A DNA stretch of 64,000 nt from Enchytraeus crypticus (lineage: Eukaryota > Annelida > Clitellata > Enchytraeida > Enchytraeidae). The notes under the pieces are model-generated. The model saw only the letters and a list, made by a program, of their open reading frames with translations. It had not been told where the DNA came from and searched no databases. The position numbers and the translations under genes were made by a program. Every line of letters begins with the position of its first letter. Positions within the stretch are counted from its first letter, which is position 1. Below are positions 49,736 to 62,452 of the stretch, in pieces. The stretch is from contig CAJHZI010000884.1 in the NCBI GenBank assembly GCA_905160935.1, forward strand, positions 1,372,001 to 1,436,000, in the 5' to 3' direction.

Positions 49736-51060
49736 TTGCAGCGCGCTAAGTTTTCCTAAAATGTTTTTGACTTATTTTGCCAATATTTGAAAGCATCTGA
49801 TAATTTGCAAACAGTATCTACAGTTATTGTAAATTAAGGGCCAGTCGTTGAATAGATGTAAATATAATTGTAAGATTAGGTTACATGACGCTATTGAAAC
49901 TTAGGGAGAAATCCGACACTGAAATATGAACATGGCATTACTGAAAGACATTTTTGGACATCACTATTTATTTATTTTATTTTTATTTTTTTTAATTATT
50001 TATTTATTTCAAACCACTACACTTTACAAAGTAGCACAAAAACAGATAATAAACTGCTACCGTGAAAAATGGTTTGTGGCTTCCTTTTCTATATTGCGGT
50101 GGAGAAATTGAGACTGCTAAATTTAACTCAACAAAGTGAAGTGTGGGGTATGTGGAATATCCCAATAACTCAATAACTCAATAGGTATGGATGGGTTACC
50201 ATCCACCGCTCCTCAGTCAATTAAATGTTACTGAATAAACTCAAAAGTGCTTTCGTAATTGCATTTAAACTATAAGACTTAGCCGATTAATTACAGTCAA
50301 TGTTATGAAGTCTTAAAAAATCGATTTTGAGGGATTCTGAACGAACACCTATGTGCTGAATTAAAGGGCTACCTGGTAAATGAGTATCAACTTTCACATG
50401 ATCATGCAATTTGTAATAATTAGACTGCTTAGGGTTTTAAATTTAGCATTAATATCACTGTGAAAATTAGTGTTCATAATTCATAATTAATCATTCACAC
50501 TATGAACTATTGAAAAACTAGTGAATTATTTATAATAGTGAATGTGAATAATGAATTACACTACATTAAACCATAATGAATGCGTAATTGAAAATTGTAA
50601 TACTTTTAAAATTATTACCAATATGAATTATGACTAATTCACGATAGTTTAATACAACCTATTTGATATTTCGTCTAAAACTATTTTAAATCTGCTAAGG
50701 GATTTGTTAAAAATTTAAGATTAGCAAAGCGAACTAGCGATTAAGTAGATTTTATCCCAATATAGAAACCCTTGATTTGTCTCACTGATCAGTATGGCTA
50801 CAGATGTAATTTTACTGTTATAAAGCTCAGTATGTAGACCATTATTTCCAGCTGAGAAATTCTAACCTGCCGCTGTAACCGTTCACCCATGACGATAGAA
50901 ATCAAAGCTTAGTTGACGGTTTAACTATGTATGGACTGATTTAGTCTCAACGTTGGACGTTTGATTTTGTGAAAAACAAGGGAGAATTTATTAGTAGAAA
51001 AGTAATAGTGAAAATAGATTTCTGTGGAGTGTTATTTAGTCAACCTATGTTTAAATTTGA
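49736..51060. other. Intergenic, no gene seen
   Basis: AT-rich; a small AATTCATTATTAT-type low-complexity region at 50440-50660. No supported features. Confidence 0.5.
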
Positions 51061-51069
51061 TTTGTTTCA

Positions 51070-51226
51070 GAATGTCTTAATGACGTAGAGGTAACGCCAT
51101 GAAGTTTTAAATGACAGATCCTTAGGTGAATTGAACTCTCGTGGGTTCGATTCCCAGCCGCGCTGATCTGAGAGTAAAATCTCGGACGTTCACTGGACAG
51201 ATTACATGTGGTATTCAAAGTGATAT
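51070..51226 (+). mobile_element. tRNA-like SINE (family A), copy 2
   Basis: GAATGTCTTAATGACGTAGA, CATGAAGTTTTAAATGACAG, GTGGGTTCGATTCCCAGCCG, TGATCTGAGAGTAAAATCTC and ACATGTGGTATT. Relative to 18398-18595 it lacks about 35 bp near the 3' end. Followed by an (AT)n tract (51238-51290). Confidence 0.72.
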
Positions 51227-51238
51227 ATGCTGTATATA

Positions 51239-51289
<51 letters not shown>

Positions 51290-51524
51290 GGTGTCTTTCA
51301 TAACCAATATCCTTTTTTGATCTTACAACTTGCCAATCGTGACCTGTAAATATAAAAAGCATTGGTCAGCTGGTGGTTACGCGTTTATTTTAACATCAAT
51401 CAGGGCTATCGGTTATAAAATACACCACATTGTACGTATCGATAATATTATATGCATATATATATACAAGTATATATATACAGTATATATATATATATAT
51501 ATATATAATTATTCATAATTATAT

Positions 51525-51660
51525 AGATAAAGCTAATGTTAACGTCAGTTTCTTCACTCGAAAGCGATGTCAATGACGGGCGAGCAAGGATTTCAAGCCC
51601 GCACAAACTGATCCGCGGTCGAATATTTTACCTACGTAGCCACTGACACCAGCCAGTGGC
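51525..51660 (-). mobile_element. tRNA-derived SINE (family B)
   Basis: Reverse copy: AAAGCTAATGTTAACGTCAG, CACTCGAAAGCGATGTCAAT, GACGGGCGAGC, CAAACTGATCCGCGGTCGAA. Its outer end is also next to an (AT)n tract. Confidence 0.7.
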
Positions 51661-54340
51661 TATATCTTTAATGTCACAGCCAATACCTATATACATTGCG
51701 TGATACTTAAATTATTTTTATGGTACTGGCAAATATATGTTTTACATTTGAGAACAAGCAGTGGCAATTTCTCTTAAATGCACCTTTGGCTCTTCTTGTA
51801 CATTAGCTTAAAATCTGTCCCGAGAGCAATAGGTAGCGGTAAACCTTTGATCTTTTAATTACCTAAAATATATCAGTCAGCCTCCGTCAACTAATTTCCA
51901 GCCCAAGCGGTAAACCGATCGTCTAGGACCCGTATGTCAGACCTCAAACGACTCCCAGAGGTTTGGTGGATGACCTTAGCGGTTCATCCTACTATAACAA
52001 GACGACTGCTCGAGTCCCAAGTGAACCATCCAGATATTGTCGCAACTATATTATGCGGGTGGAAATGGAAAAGTCCACGCAAGGCTATTGTAGGTAAATC
52101 TTTTAAAACAAAACGAAAATAAATACATGCAGCACCGACTTTAATTACAAAAACGTGACACTGCTTTCTATTCCTTTTTTCACTCTACACTGATGGGAGT
52201 GTTTAGTTAAATTGTCATCATGTGGAAAATCAGCAGAGGTGATTGATAAGTTCTGAGTTCAAATCTAGGTCTCCATATAAAAAAAAATTTCACATATCTT
52301 AAAATTGGATTTTTACTTTTGTTTAGCTGACCAATACGTGGGATACAAATTTGAAGTATATATTACCTCTTGTTAGAATTTAAAAAGAGGATATGCTGTC
52401 AATTAAAAGTTGCGAAATAATATTAAGTTTGAGAAAATGACTAAATTAGAAAGTACTTAGTCTGCATTTTAGTTTTTTGCATTAGGAGAATACTGATTAA
52501 TCTATCCAATTGAAAAAGTAGTTCGAGTAAGAAGAAAAACCTTTGAAAGTTAATGAAAATACACGCAGTTAATTGATAAGACGGCAGCCAGAGAAATCTC
52601 TAAATTTTTGTGAAAGTTAAGGGCCATAATCCTTAGAGCAAAGGTATGCTATTATTTTTATTTATTAAATTGGGGAACTTTGATGACAGGCATATTCAAG
52701 AATTAAGGACTTGCAGAAATGGTAAAAAATTGTCCGTACGAATTTTTCAAGTGTAATTGTAAAGCGCAGGGAGAAATTCATTTTTTATAGTACAAAATCC
52801 AATTAACTTTGAAGGAGTTCTCGATTCTCTTGGCTCTGGTGTTTAGCCAAGTGGACTGTCCAATGTACATATTTTTACTCACATTCTGCTTACCCGCTCG
52901 GTATAGATAACTCAACGGGTTGACCAGTTAATCTATATACACACTCCTGACATATATACACTTTATGCATTATATCTTATTAATACCTTAATATGACATT
53001 TTATGTGGTTTCTATTTTTCTTATTCAATTTTTGCTCAGTCGCATCTTACGACACTTGCAGTTTACGGTTGGTCAATTCTTCAGTGGCCCGTGTAAAACA
53101 TTGGTGACTACTTGCCGTAGCGGTGAAGGATGTATCATTACGTGTAAAAGATATATTATCCGAAAAGTGTAAACAGAGTATGGAATGGGTTGGCATTATT
53201 TGAACAAAATCAGTAGGTGAATGCAGCTTCAAGGAGTATGTATTTAATATACATGCACATGTATATTATATCGCAAGATAAACCAACATCATCGTAAATG
53301 TAAAAGAAAATAAGTCACAAAATGTGATTAACGGTACAGAGTTAATCTCGGTTTATTTCTCAGAGTCGGTCATTTAATCAGAGGAAAGTACACCAGAACA
53401 TCAGAAACCCTTTCGGTTTTATCATCTATACCATTAAAAGGCATCATAATATATAATGAACGTGTGCAGAAGATGTAACGGAGCCATATTAATTATATTT
53501 ATTGCACACAGTGACAAGTGCGTGTGTTCAGCACGTCATATTATAAAGTTAAAGAGAATTTGAACTAAAAACTTCCATAGAAATGTATTTCATCAGTTTC
53601 GTTACAAATATGCATAAATTTACGAATACAATTCGATAAAGTCTCGAGTATTGGCAGATTTCTGAAGAGTGTTTCTCAAAAATAAGAAGCATGTAATAAT
53701 AGCTAATAATAACCTGTAGTAATAGCTTCTAATTAGCATAATAGCTTCCTGACAGATACTGCCTTTAAGACAAACCTGTCGAATAAAGCTGTTAACAATT
53801 ATATCATCTTATGAGGTCAGTATGAAGTAAATGAGGAAGACATTGAAGAACTACATCAGCGTTGTTTATTCAAGGTTTGATACTGAAAAGGCATTTATTA
53901 TGACATTAACGTTTTATTCGACGAAATGGATTTTGAACCGAATTCAGCGCATAAATAAAGCGTACTTAGACCTTCTACATAACAAAATTCGACACCGGGC
54001 AGAATTAGATAAAGAAAACAACGGAAAAAGCTGCAAAAAAATAAGGTGGAAGCCTGGACGGTATGCTTCTCAGTCACTCTGAATTTCCATCAAAGACGGA
54101 TCTGACTGAGAATTGAACCCGCGACCTTCCTGAGCGTTAGGCTCTTACACTCCATAGCGGTGGATTAGTGCCTAGCATTGCACTGCATGGGTTGAATGCT
54201 GAATGCCAGCAGTAACGTGGGTGGACTCACAGTATCCGACTGTCAATCCACGGACATTCTCAGACAGTTTAATATTCAAGTCGAGTCGTTGGACATTCAA
54301 TCGCGTGTTAACATTTACGTAAAATAAAATCTCTCTTTGT
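51661..54340. other. Intergenic, no confirmed gene
   Basis: No recognised coding sequence. Weak tRNA-like words near 51985-52020 and, reversed, at 54100-54180 (GAATTGAACCCGCGACC) suggest further SINE debris. Confidence 0.45.
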
Positions 54341-54347
54341 TCTCAAG

Positions 54348-54560
54348 ATCACACTACAAAAAACTCTTTGCGACCTCATTCTGGCCACGAGGATGTTCAA
54401 TGCTATCTGAAAAAGTTTAGAAAGTATATCGAGCGTGCGAAAGCGGAGCAGTTTGTGAAAAATTATGTACGACAAATTCAATATACTGCACATTTAAGCT
54501 ACAACAGATATTCCTTGTACTTCCTTCCAGTACGCGTTCATCTCGTAGAGAGAAAACAAG
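54348..54560 (+). other. Possible orphan internal exon
   Basis: Bounded by acceptor-like TCTCTCTTTGTTCTCAAG and a perfect donor (CAAG|GTAAGT). The open frame reads DVQCYLKKFRKYIERAKAEQ, FVKNYVRQIQYTAHLSYNRY and SLYFLPVRVHLVERKQ. Phase 1 on both sides. No family is recognised and no neighbouring exon was found; it could equally be mobile-element debris. Confidence 0.25.
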
Positions 54561-54767
54561 GTAAGTTAAAGTGAGAAAAATCAGTAATATATTTCGCAGT
54601 ATTATCATTTAGAGCTAGTTTCTATATCTTGCATATTTTAAGTTTGGATACCCCGGAAAGGATCATGTTTACAATATTTATTATCCGTGATTCTGCTACT
54701 TTATTTTGTACATTTTATTCTTTTTGTTACTGTTTTCTAGTGTCACGTAAGTGTAAAAAAGGCAAAT

Positions 54768-54895
54768 ATTAGGGCCTACTAGTAACGATGAAGAGAAAAA
54801 AGGAGGAAATAACGAAAACTACAAAAACAGCAATCAAGAAAGGAAACTATATAGCACATTCAGTATGTCATGTGTGCAATTAACTATACGGAATA
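54768..54895 (+). mobile_element. 3' part of the 5S-derived SINE family
   Basis: ACTAGTAACGATGAAGAG, GAAAACTACAAAAACAGCAA, CAGTATGTCATGTGTGCAAT match the tails at 26859 and 31760. No 5S head. Confidence 0.62.
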
Positions 54896-54929
54896 AAAAA
54901 ACTATTCAATTTAGCTTCTTTAGATTACT

Positions 54930-55136
54930 ATATTATTATTATTTTAATTGCCCTGTGCTGTATAGGGCCCTGGGCTAAAAAATATGATTATTATTATTAT
55001 TATTATTATTAGCATCATTAATAATATTAATAATATTAATAATATTAATAGCAATATCAATATTATTATTATTACTTATTAATTTATTAATTTTAATTAT
55101 TGTAATAATAATAATTATTATATTTTGTTTTTGATT
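54930..55136. repeat. (TTA)n complex with GGGCCCTGGGCTAAAA block
   Basis: Starts with TGTGCTGTATAGGGCCCTGG, shared with the stretch near 35010, then ATT/TTA/AATATT runs leading into the 55137 repeat. Confidence 0.75.
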
Positions 55137-55300
55137 GTTTTAACCCCGGGTGGAAAGAACCCGATATTTGATAAAAACGATTCGAGCAAAACGTTCTGAA
55201 TCGCCGCCCGGCTATTCGAGACCATCTAGCTGCTTAAAAGAATTATTGCTAAAGCAGACAGCATTAAATCGTTGCAAAGTTATAGAAAGCCTTTATCATT
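55137..55300. repeat. Dispersed repeat linked to (TTA)n, copy 3
   Basis: TAACCCCGGGTGGAAAGAAC, AAAACGATTCGAGCAAAACG, TGAATCGCCGCCCGGCTATT and CTGCTTAAAAGAATTATTGC parallel 25612 and 34431. Confidence 0.7.
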
Positions 55301-56704
55301 AACTGAGTATGAATATGTACCTTGGACATGCCACTAGGCAGAGAATAGATCAAATTTAACATCAACTAAAATCAGATAAAATTAAAGTGCAAATGTAGCT
55401 TCTAAATTTAAAATTGGCTAAATCTGAAAATATGTCACTGGAACTAACAATGATATACATTTGAGTCGTGATTACTTGAATTCAGTAAACAAGAGTTCGC
55501 AACAGTAAGCTACTATACATTATCGTAAAATGTTACCATTTATCCGCGTCGCTGAGTGCATCTAAATGTGTTCAGCATAAAATTATATTATACCAGACTG
55601 CTGCACGCTGACTTACTCCAGTCACCTTTATACTATCTGGACCTGTTGTCATCAGGTTCAGTACGAAAAACAAGACCAGCGAGAATTTCTTATCTTCCGC
55701 TAATGTATTTGCGATTACTTCCCTTCCTCACAAAACTGGGCTGAGTCGATGGCTTGTTGACAAGTTGTTCGACTGCAGATCAGTAGGTGCAGGTTCAACT
55801 GCAGTGATGCGTTCTTCACTGACATGCTATCGAGCAGGACACTGACTTTAAATTTAGCTTTAATTTTTATCAGAAGAACCAAAGTGGCATAAATCTATTG
55901 CTTTTGGGCTCTTATTTACTACTTATTTACTATATGTCATATATAGTTTCTGAATGGCTGAAACCTTGCCAGACATCAAATATATATTTTTAAAATTCTA
56001 GTATTTAATTTTATTAGCGCCTAAGAATGCATGGAATTGCCCTGTTTAAGCAGTACGGCATGCCGTGGGTCTCATGTCGCACTTGGTACAATTCTTGGCT
56101 TAAATACTTTTAAACCAGTTTTAATATGGATACAATATTTGCCAAGACTAATCAGCACTGAACTGGAAATATAAATGGAATATTTAAACTAAATTTCGAT
56201 TGAATACTTAGAAATTAACTATTTAGTACATTACTACATTTACTTACTATTACATTTACATTTATTAACTATTACATTTATTTACTATTACTACATTTAA
56301 AATAGTTAAGATATTTAGTAAATAGTGAAGAACAATGCTTGACAAGGCAGTCAACTCGAAATACGTAAGATGTTTATTCACACTAATATTTTAGAGACTT
56401 AGTTATTCCTCATTAATTGTTAAGAAAATAATTTATTCGACTTTTTATAATGTTATTCATTATAAAAATAACATATTAAAGGAGATTCAGTAATCAACCA
56501 GTCTCCTTCTGTTTCAGCTGTAACTAAATTGTCAAGTTTTTACAGCTCTTCATATTTAGAGTTATCATATTTAGAGTATCATTTATGAACAACTGAAGAT
56601 AGTGTTCCATTATTTAAAATACATGCATATTGATTTTTATAAGCATGTCAGGCTGGCACTAGACCTTTGTCTGTTCTGCTCAGTGATACTGTTCAATGTG
56701 TTCA

Positions 56705-56888
56705 TATATATAGCTGCTGTTATCATAGCTGCTGTTATCATAACTGTTGTTATCATAACTGTTGTTATAACTGTTGTTATCATAACTGTTGTTATCATAA
56801 CTGTTATCATAACTGTTGTTATCATAACTGTTGTTATCATAACTGTTGTTATAATAACTGCTGTTATCATATCTGTTATAATAACAGA
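56705..56888. repeat. 12/15-bp tandem array (GTTATCATAACT GTT)n
   Basis: About 13 units mixing GTTATCATAACTGTT and a 12-bp short form. GTTATCATAAC is nearly self-complementary. Open on both strands by composition only. Confidence 0.93.
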
Positions 56889-57649
56889 GATATATATCTC
56901 ATAAAATGGGATATTATAACTATATTAATTTTAATATAAAAGTAACTGAATTTGCGAGTCAGAATTCTAATCAACTAATTATCTAGAGACAGAGAGAAAG
57001 AGAGAGACAGAGAGAGAGAGAGAGAGCGTCAATGAATTGTAATTCGGTATTTACCTTTTATCAATATATCGGAACACAAGAAAATTAAAAGAAGTGGATA
57101 TTACTGCCATCACATTAATGTTTATAGAGAAAAGAATAATTAAACTAGCAGTGTTTCCATGCAGCTATTTTTAGCCGATTCGAGATTTTCCAGTGTAAAC
57201 GTGAAAGGTACACGTCGTAGAAGTGACAATGGCAACATTGATTAATAACTGATATAAGTGGCTTGTGGTTGTGGTGGCGTATAATCGCATATAATAAGAA
57301 ATAGAATCTTCTACATTTTCAGGCTATTGTGGGAGACGCTTCAAAATATTGTCGCTGAAAGAATATATCAGAGTTTTATGCTTTCTTCACGCTAAAATGC
57401 CATTAATTAAATTAAATTTAAAGTCTATGAATAATGTGTGAGCTCTGACATTGCTTTGCTTTAGATGTTACTATTATATAGAATTGCGTAAAATCTTTAC
57501 AAAACATATTTAAGTTAAATGTTTCGCTTCGCGGGCATAATAAATTTGCAGATGGGCCTTTTACATGTACAATTAACTGCAAAATGTATATACTTCAAAG
57601 TTTTTAAACGTCCGCTATTTGAAGCAGTTAAACGTAAAGTATCTTTTTT

Positions 57650-57805
57650 TCTTACCGACATATCCGCTAGCTCCTGTGAGCGGCGTTGTCGGTAAGATAT
57701 TCGACCGCGGATCTGTATCTGCGAGATTAAATCCTGGGCTTGCTAGTCACTGACATCGCTTTTGAGTGAGAATGAGGAAACTGACGTTAACGTTAGGCAT
57801 TAGAT
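57650..57805 (+). mobile_element. tRNA-derived SINE (family B), with foldback 5' end
   Basis: CTTACCGACA at the left is the reverse complement of TGTCGGTAAG about 35 bp on. Then ATTCGACCGCGGATCTGTAT, TTAAATCCTGGGCTTGCTAG, CACTGACATCGCTTTTGAGT, GAGGAAACTGACGTTAACGT. Confidence 0.7.
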
Positions 57806-58276
57806 CAATGACAAAAATCGCATTGTCTATTTTATTTGGGGTAAGGAAATTATTAAATTAAGTCTCGTTAAGGATTAGATTTATGTTTAGGGTTGGGTAT
57901 ACGGTTAGTGTTTAATTTGCATTAAATTATAGTTATGTAAATGGAATTTGGGGTTAGATAACATGACATCTCGGAAAGAAACAATAACATTTTTGTCAAT
58001 GATCTAACGTCGACCGACGTTAACATTAGCTTTACCAGCTTTTATGTAAATCATTTTCTGTACTGAAAATGTTGTTGTTGTTATGTTTCATTAGTTAAAC
58101 GTTAAACTAAACAGATAAATTGGACGTTTTTAGGAATAATTTGAGCATTTAACTGTAAAGCAGTTAATTACTGCCTCTATCTCCAAGTGCTAATTTCGGA
58201 AGATAAACACCATGTGATAATTTCTGATGACAAACTCCATGTACTAATATTATAGAATAAACTCCATGTGCTAATC

Positions 58277-58500
58277 TCTCTTTCTTAGTGGACTGCCTAC
58301 TGCCAGGTCCATGGTAAATAACGACTCCACTCTTCTCTGTCTTCCGCTTTCCTCTTCATTTCCACATATGCGTGGGTCTTTAAATCGTCTAACATACCTA
58401 ATCTCGCCCTGCCGCTTCCTCTTTTCCCTTTAATTTTACCTTCTATGACCTCTATTAATAGACCTTCCCCCTTAGGTTGTGTCCTATCCAACTCTTCTTC
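58277..58500 (-). mobile_element. LINE 3' end remnant
   Basis: Minus strand reads DRTQPKGEGLLIEVIEGKIK, GKRGSGRARLGMLDDLKTHA and YVEMKRKAEDREEWSRYLPW, then GGCAGTAGGCAGTCCACTAA and GAAAGAGAG. One of the best preserved RT tails here. Confidence 0.88.
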
Positions 58501-59090
58501 CTATTTCTTAATACATTTATCAAGTGCTAATATCAGAAGATAAACTCCATGTGCTAATATCAGAAGATAAACTCCATGTATTTAGCATCTCGCATATAGT
58601 ACATCTATCCACAGAGACTCTTAGAAGATTACATAAACACTGTCAGTATCTTGATTTGCCATTGGATTTGTTATTTTTCCTACTAATGTAAAATGATAGA
58701 CTCTATAGATTAAATCAAGTGATTTGGTTTCTCGTTGGCGTCGATACTTGGCATCGTTGTCAGACATTCGGCAGAAGGATCTTGAGAGAGGATTATATAA
58801 TGTTTACTAAATATACATTCGACCAGACTGTATCTTCTCAAAGGGAGGAAGGGTGCAAGAGAGAACTTGTATATCCTCAATATCAATAGAGCGTTTGACT
58901 CATCAATTCTCATATCGAACATTCATAAGATTTCGCTATATTCTAGTTTTGGAAGTCTAAGTCTAACGTCAGTTTCCAGTCTCAATAGGACATAATTGAC
59001 GAAAATTGCTATGTTCACTGCGTTTGCTATGTTTGCCTATTGTGTTGTTAAATCGAGAAAAAAATATATTGAATTTTAAAGATAAAAAAG
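58501..59090. other. Intergenic, no gene seen
   Basis: Short direct repeats of GATAAACTCCATGTGCTAAT type lie at 58200-58590, around the LINE remnant. Nothing else supported. Confidence 0.5.
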
Positions 59091-59185
59091 CTGGTAAAGC
59101 TAAGGGTAATGTCAGTTTCCCCACTCGAAAGCGATGTCAGTGACTGGCGAGCCCAGGATTTGAACCCCGCAATTGATCCCTATTT
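59091..59185 (-). mobile_element. tRNA-derived SINE (family B) fragment
   Basis: AAGCTGGTAAAGCTAAGGGT, CCACTCGAAAGCGATGTCAG, TGACTGGCGAGCCCAGGATT and TGAACCCCGCA: reverse-oriented, with the B-box-like GGTTCAAATCC on the minus strand. Confidence 0.7.
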
Positions 59186-59879
59186 ATAACAAAAACAATA
59201 TTGGATTAATTTTTGAAATGGTGTTAGGACTAGATTTCTTATTGAAAAGGATATTATTTAGTGGGTGGAGACTCCCACCTCCCTGGTATTAAGGCTTCAG
59301 TGACCCCATGCAGTGCTATCAGTGCGTGCTTAATTCTTTCAAAGTGAAGCGAATCCCTGAACGTCGACCGGATGTAATTTTAAGCTTGGATTGGCAACGA
59401 AGCATGAAGATAATTTAAAGTCTGCAAAAAGAGTCGAACAAACACTTCCTGTAGTTACGAAAAAGATATACAGGTAACTGAATTGATCAAAGTACTCTAC
59501 ACTATGGTTATAATACTGGAAACCACACATCATAGAATAATTATTGAAATCTAAAAATCTCATACAAGTTTATCTTCTTCCTTAATTTGTGGCTACCTGT
59601 AACAAATAAGAGTTATAAGCCAGGATTTCTTTTTGGAGAAAATTTAGTTTTAAAGACCTTTAGAGACTTGATCAATAAATTAAATTTCGACGAATATTCG
59701 CAAAATTGTATGACACTTTCCCCAAAACAGCTGGAATACAACTCGTAGATTAGTGATTCAAGCCTCCCAATAACAAAACTCAGCTTCTATCCTCTATTCA
59801 TATTTCATTAAATTTCGCAGTAACTCTGAAAAATATTGCAAATTTTTAAATTTGCTACATTTGCAATGAACAATTTATC

Positions 59880-60010
59880 TTTGGACTGATTTTCAAGATT
59901 TTGTAATTTGCATCGTTTTTGGACCTTCTTTTTGCTTTCTGGCTTGAATTCGTTTCAATAGTGCTTTATGTTGTCATTGATGATAGTATCACACTAATTG
60001 TTATGTTGTT
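59880..60010. repeat. Dispersed repeat, 130 bp, copy 1
   Basis: TTTGGACTGATTTTC, GTTTTTGGACCTTCTTTTTG, ATGTTGTCATTGATGA and CACACTAATTGTTATGTTGT. Matches 61702-61830 in the same orientation. Unidentified. Confidence 0.8.
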
Positions 60011-61700
60011 GTTGCTACCAAGTTTCATTCGTCCATAAGAGAAGATAATGGACTTGACAAATCTCATTTTAAAATTGATTTCATTTGATAAATTATAGGT
60101 GGTTTCAAAGATGGTTTCCCCTAAAATTGCATGTACATTTTACATCTATAAATATTGGGAACCAAATTAAAGAAAATTAGGCTCATGTAAGGTAAATGAG
60201 CATGTTAAAGATCAGGCATTTGAGATAGGAAAATAGCTTTCTTCGCTTTCCTTAAATGTGAGTTTCCTGCATTATATTTAGAGCAGCGGCATTATTTTGA
60301 TTCCATTAAAATCAATCCTGCAAATCATAGGCGCAATCAATTCGCTGTAATACCTTTGTTATCTAAATCATAGGACTTTGTCAAAGTGAAAAACAGTGAG
60401 AATATTTCTACTCCGATTTTATTAAATAGAATTGCACCAATGTACTCTTTTCTGAAAGGATTTAATGCAATTCGCGCTTGTTCTGTTTTCTCGCAAGAAT
60501 TGTTCTGGAAGTCCGAGTATAAACGGAAGTCTAGCGGATAATAGAATGCGTCTTGAAAACTGTTAATTTAAGAATAACTGTAATATTCTCGCATCGCTTC
60601 CCTTTGAGTGGACTTGGTGTTTTCAAAATTTTGCCTATTATATATATACCTATAATTCTATATATAGAATTTCTAACACTATTTTTATAGTGGTTGAAAT
60701 GGGCTAGTATGAAAAGGCCGAGTAAGTTTTGCATTCCTGTTTATTCTCTTAAGTGAAGCAAAACTTTGTGTCAAAAGTGCGTGCTTTATCAATCAACATA
60801 TTGGTCACATCCATGAAACCCCGTAGAAATTTTGTAGCTTTCCCCTAGATGGTACATATTATTTTTAATAAGAGCAAGATTCACCAAAGTCGATATCTAT
60901 ATTGTTTGTCCTAAAATTACGATTCGATAAAATATGATATTGCATAATCACTTTAATTAAATCTGCTTATATACCTTGAACTGCTTAATGCTTAATGTAA
61001 TGCTTTGATTAACGTTATTACATGTGATAAACCTAAAATTAGCGTATTGTTTAATAAGTATCGTAATCAAAATATCTAATATCTAAAAGTTGTTTTCAAT
61101 TTAGTTCTAAAAGTTGTCAATATATACCTGCACTGCGTAAATTGAATAGAATCGGTCATAGGCGATTAATAAATAGCAAAAAACGCTCTTTAATATTTAG
61201 GACTGAAAATTATGACTTTGCGAAAAAAATTAAAATATGGGAGGCATAACTTCCAGAAAATTATATTCGACATATGAGAGATCTGTATTTAGCGTTATGA
61301 CGCTGCTATGAAATGTCAATATATATTCTGGGTATGTGAATTAGAGTTGGTAGTGAACGAATGACATAGCTGTAATTTGCGTAACTATTAAGGAATTATA
61401 AATACGACGTTATGATACTCAGCGTTACTTCAAACAGAGAGAAAGACAGGCATACAGACAGACTGACAAAACTGGCTTCTTAGATATAATTATAGCGATT
61501 AGGGTTTAATTAAAATAATATGCCACATTTAACTGGAGTATATTTTATTAAAGAACAACAGTTTTAAAAATTGATCAATTGTATGCAGGTGTTCAGTAAA
61601 TCGTTTAAAATGAATACATATATTCTGTTAATAAATTTCCCTATATCGTCCAAGATTGATGAAATTGACGTTAAAGCGTTATTTAATTTATTTATTTGTT
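60011..61700. other. Intergenic, no gene seen
   Basis: AT-rich sequence between the two copies of a 130-bp repeat. No exon or RNA recognised. Confidence 0.5.
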
Positions 61701-61701
61701 A

Positions 61702-61830
61702 CTTTGGACTGATTTTCTGGATTTTGGAATTTGCACCGTTTTTGGACCTTCTTTTTGCTCTCCGGCTTGATTTTGTCTTTATAGTGCTCGATGTTGTCAT
61801 TGATGACTGTAGCACTCTAATTGTTGTTAA
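61702..61830. repeat. Dispersed repeat, 130 bp, copy 2
   Basis: TTTGGACTGATTTTCTGGAT, GTTTTTGGACCTTCTTTTTG, GTGCTCGATGTTGTCATTGA and AGCACTCTAATTGTTGTTAA. The 109-residue open frame at 61571-61900 overlaps it and is not credible as a gene. Confidence 0.8.
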
Positions 61831-62452
61831 TATTATTATTAATTATTTAATTGTCGTAAAAATTACGATAATAGACCCAATTCATGCCATTGTTAAATAA
61901 TTTTATATAGTCTACTTCATAAATATTTGAAGGATTTTGGCAAATTGATGTAAAACTAAGTAATATTAAAATATAACAGAATAATTTTCATCTGTAAAAA
62001 CTCCAGTTTTCGATTATAGTTAGTATAGAAAGGTTACATTTTGTCGATTTCAAAAGGAGATAATATTGAAAGAAGCTTTTAGTAAAATCTTAAGCTATTA
62101 GTAGTAAGAATTTAGGGGGGTTCGGACAAAATCGCAGTTTTAAGGCAAATTTATACATCACCATGTTTGTTTAAAGACAAATAGCCTTTTCTGCCTTGAG
62201 CATAACTTTATTATTTACATGTATATGAACTTTAAAAATAGCTGCAGCACTCGAAGTACTGTGCAGCTGAAAGTTTAATAATTAAACTGCTGGAAAAACC
62301 CCAGTCACAAATTAAGCTAACCGACGGCCGCTCAACTGCTGTAAATAACATTACATGTATGTAAAGCGAAAGTAAAAGCCTACAAATGAAAGCCTATATA
62401 CAAAAGCTGATACAGTTTTAATGGTATATTTACTATTAAAACTTTTAATTAA

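Noticed and set aside
61571..61900. 109-residue hydrophobic frame
   Set aside because: Overlaps a dispersed 130-bp repeat and AT-rich sequence; composition explains the hydrophobicity.
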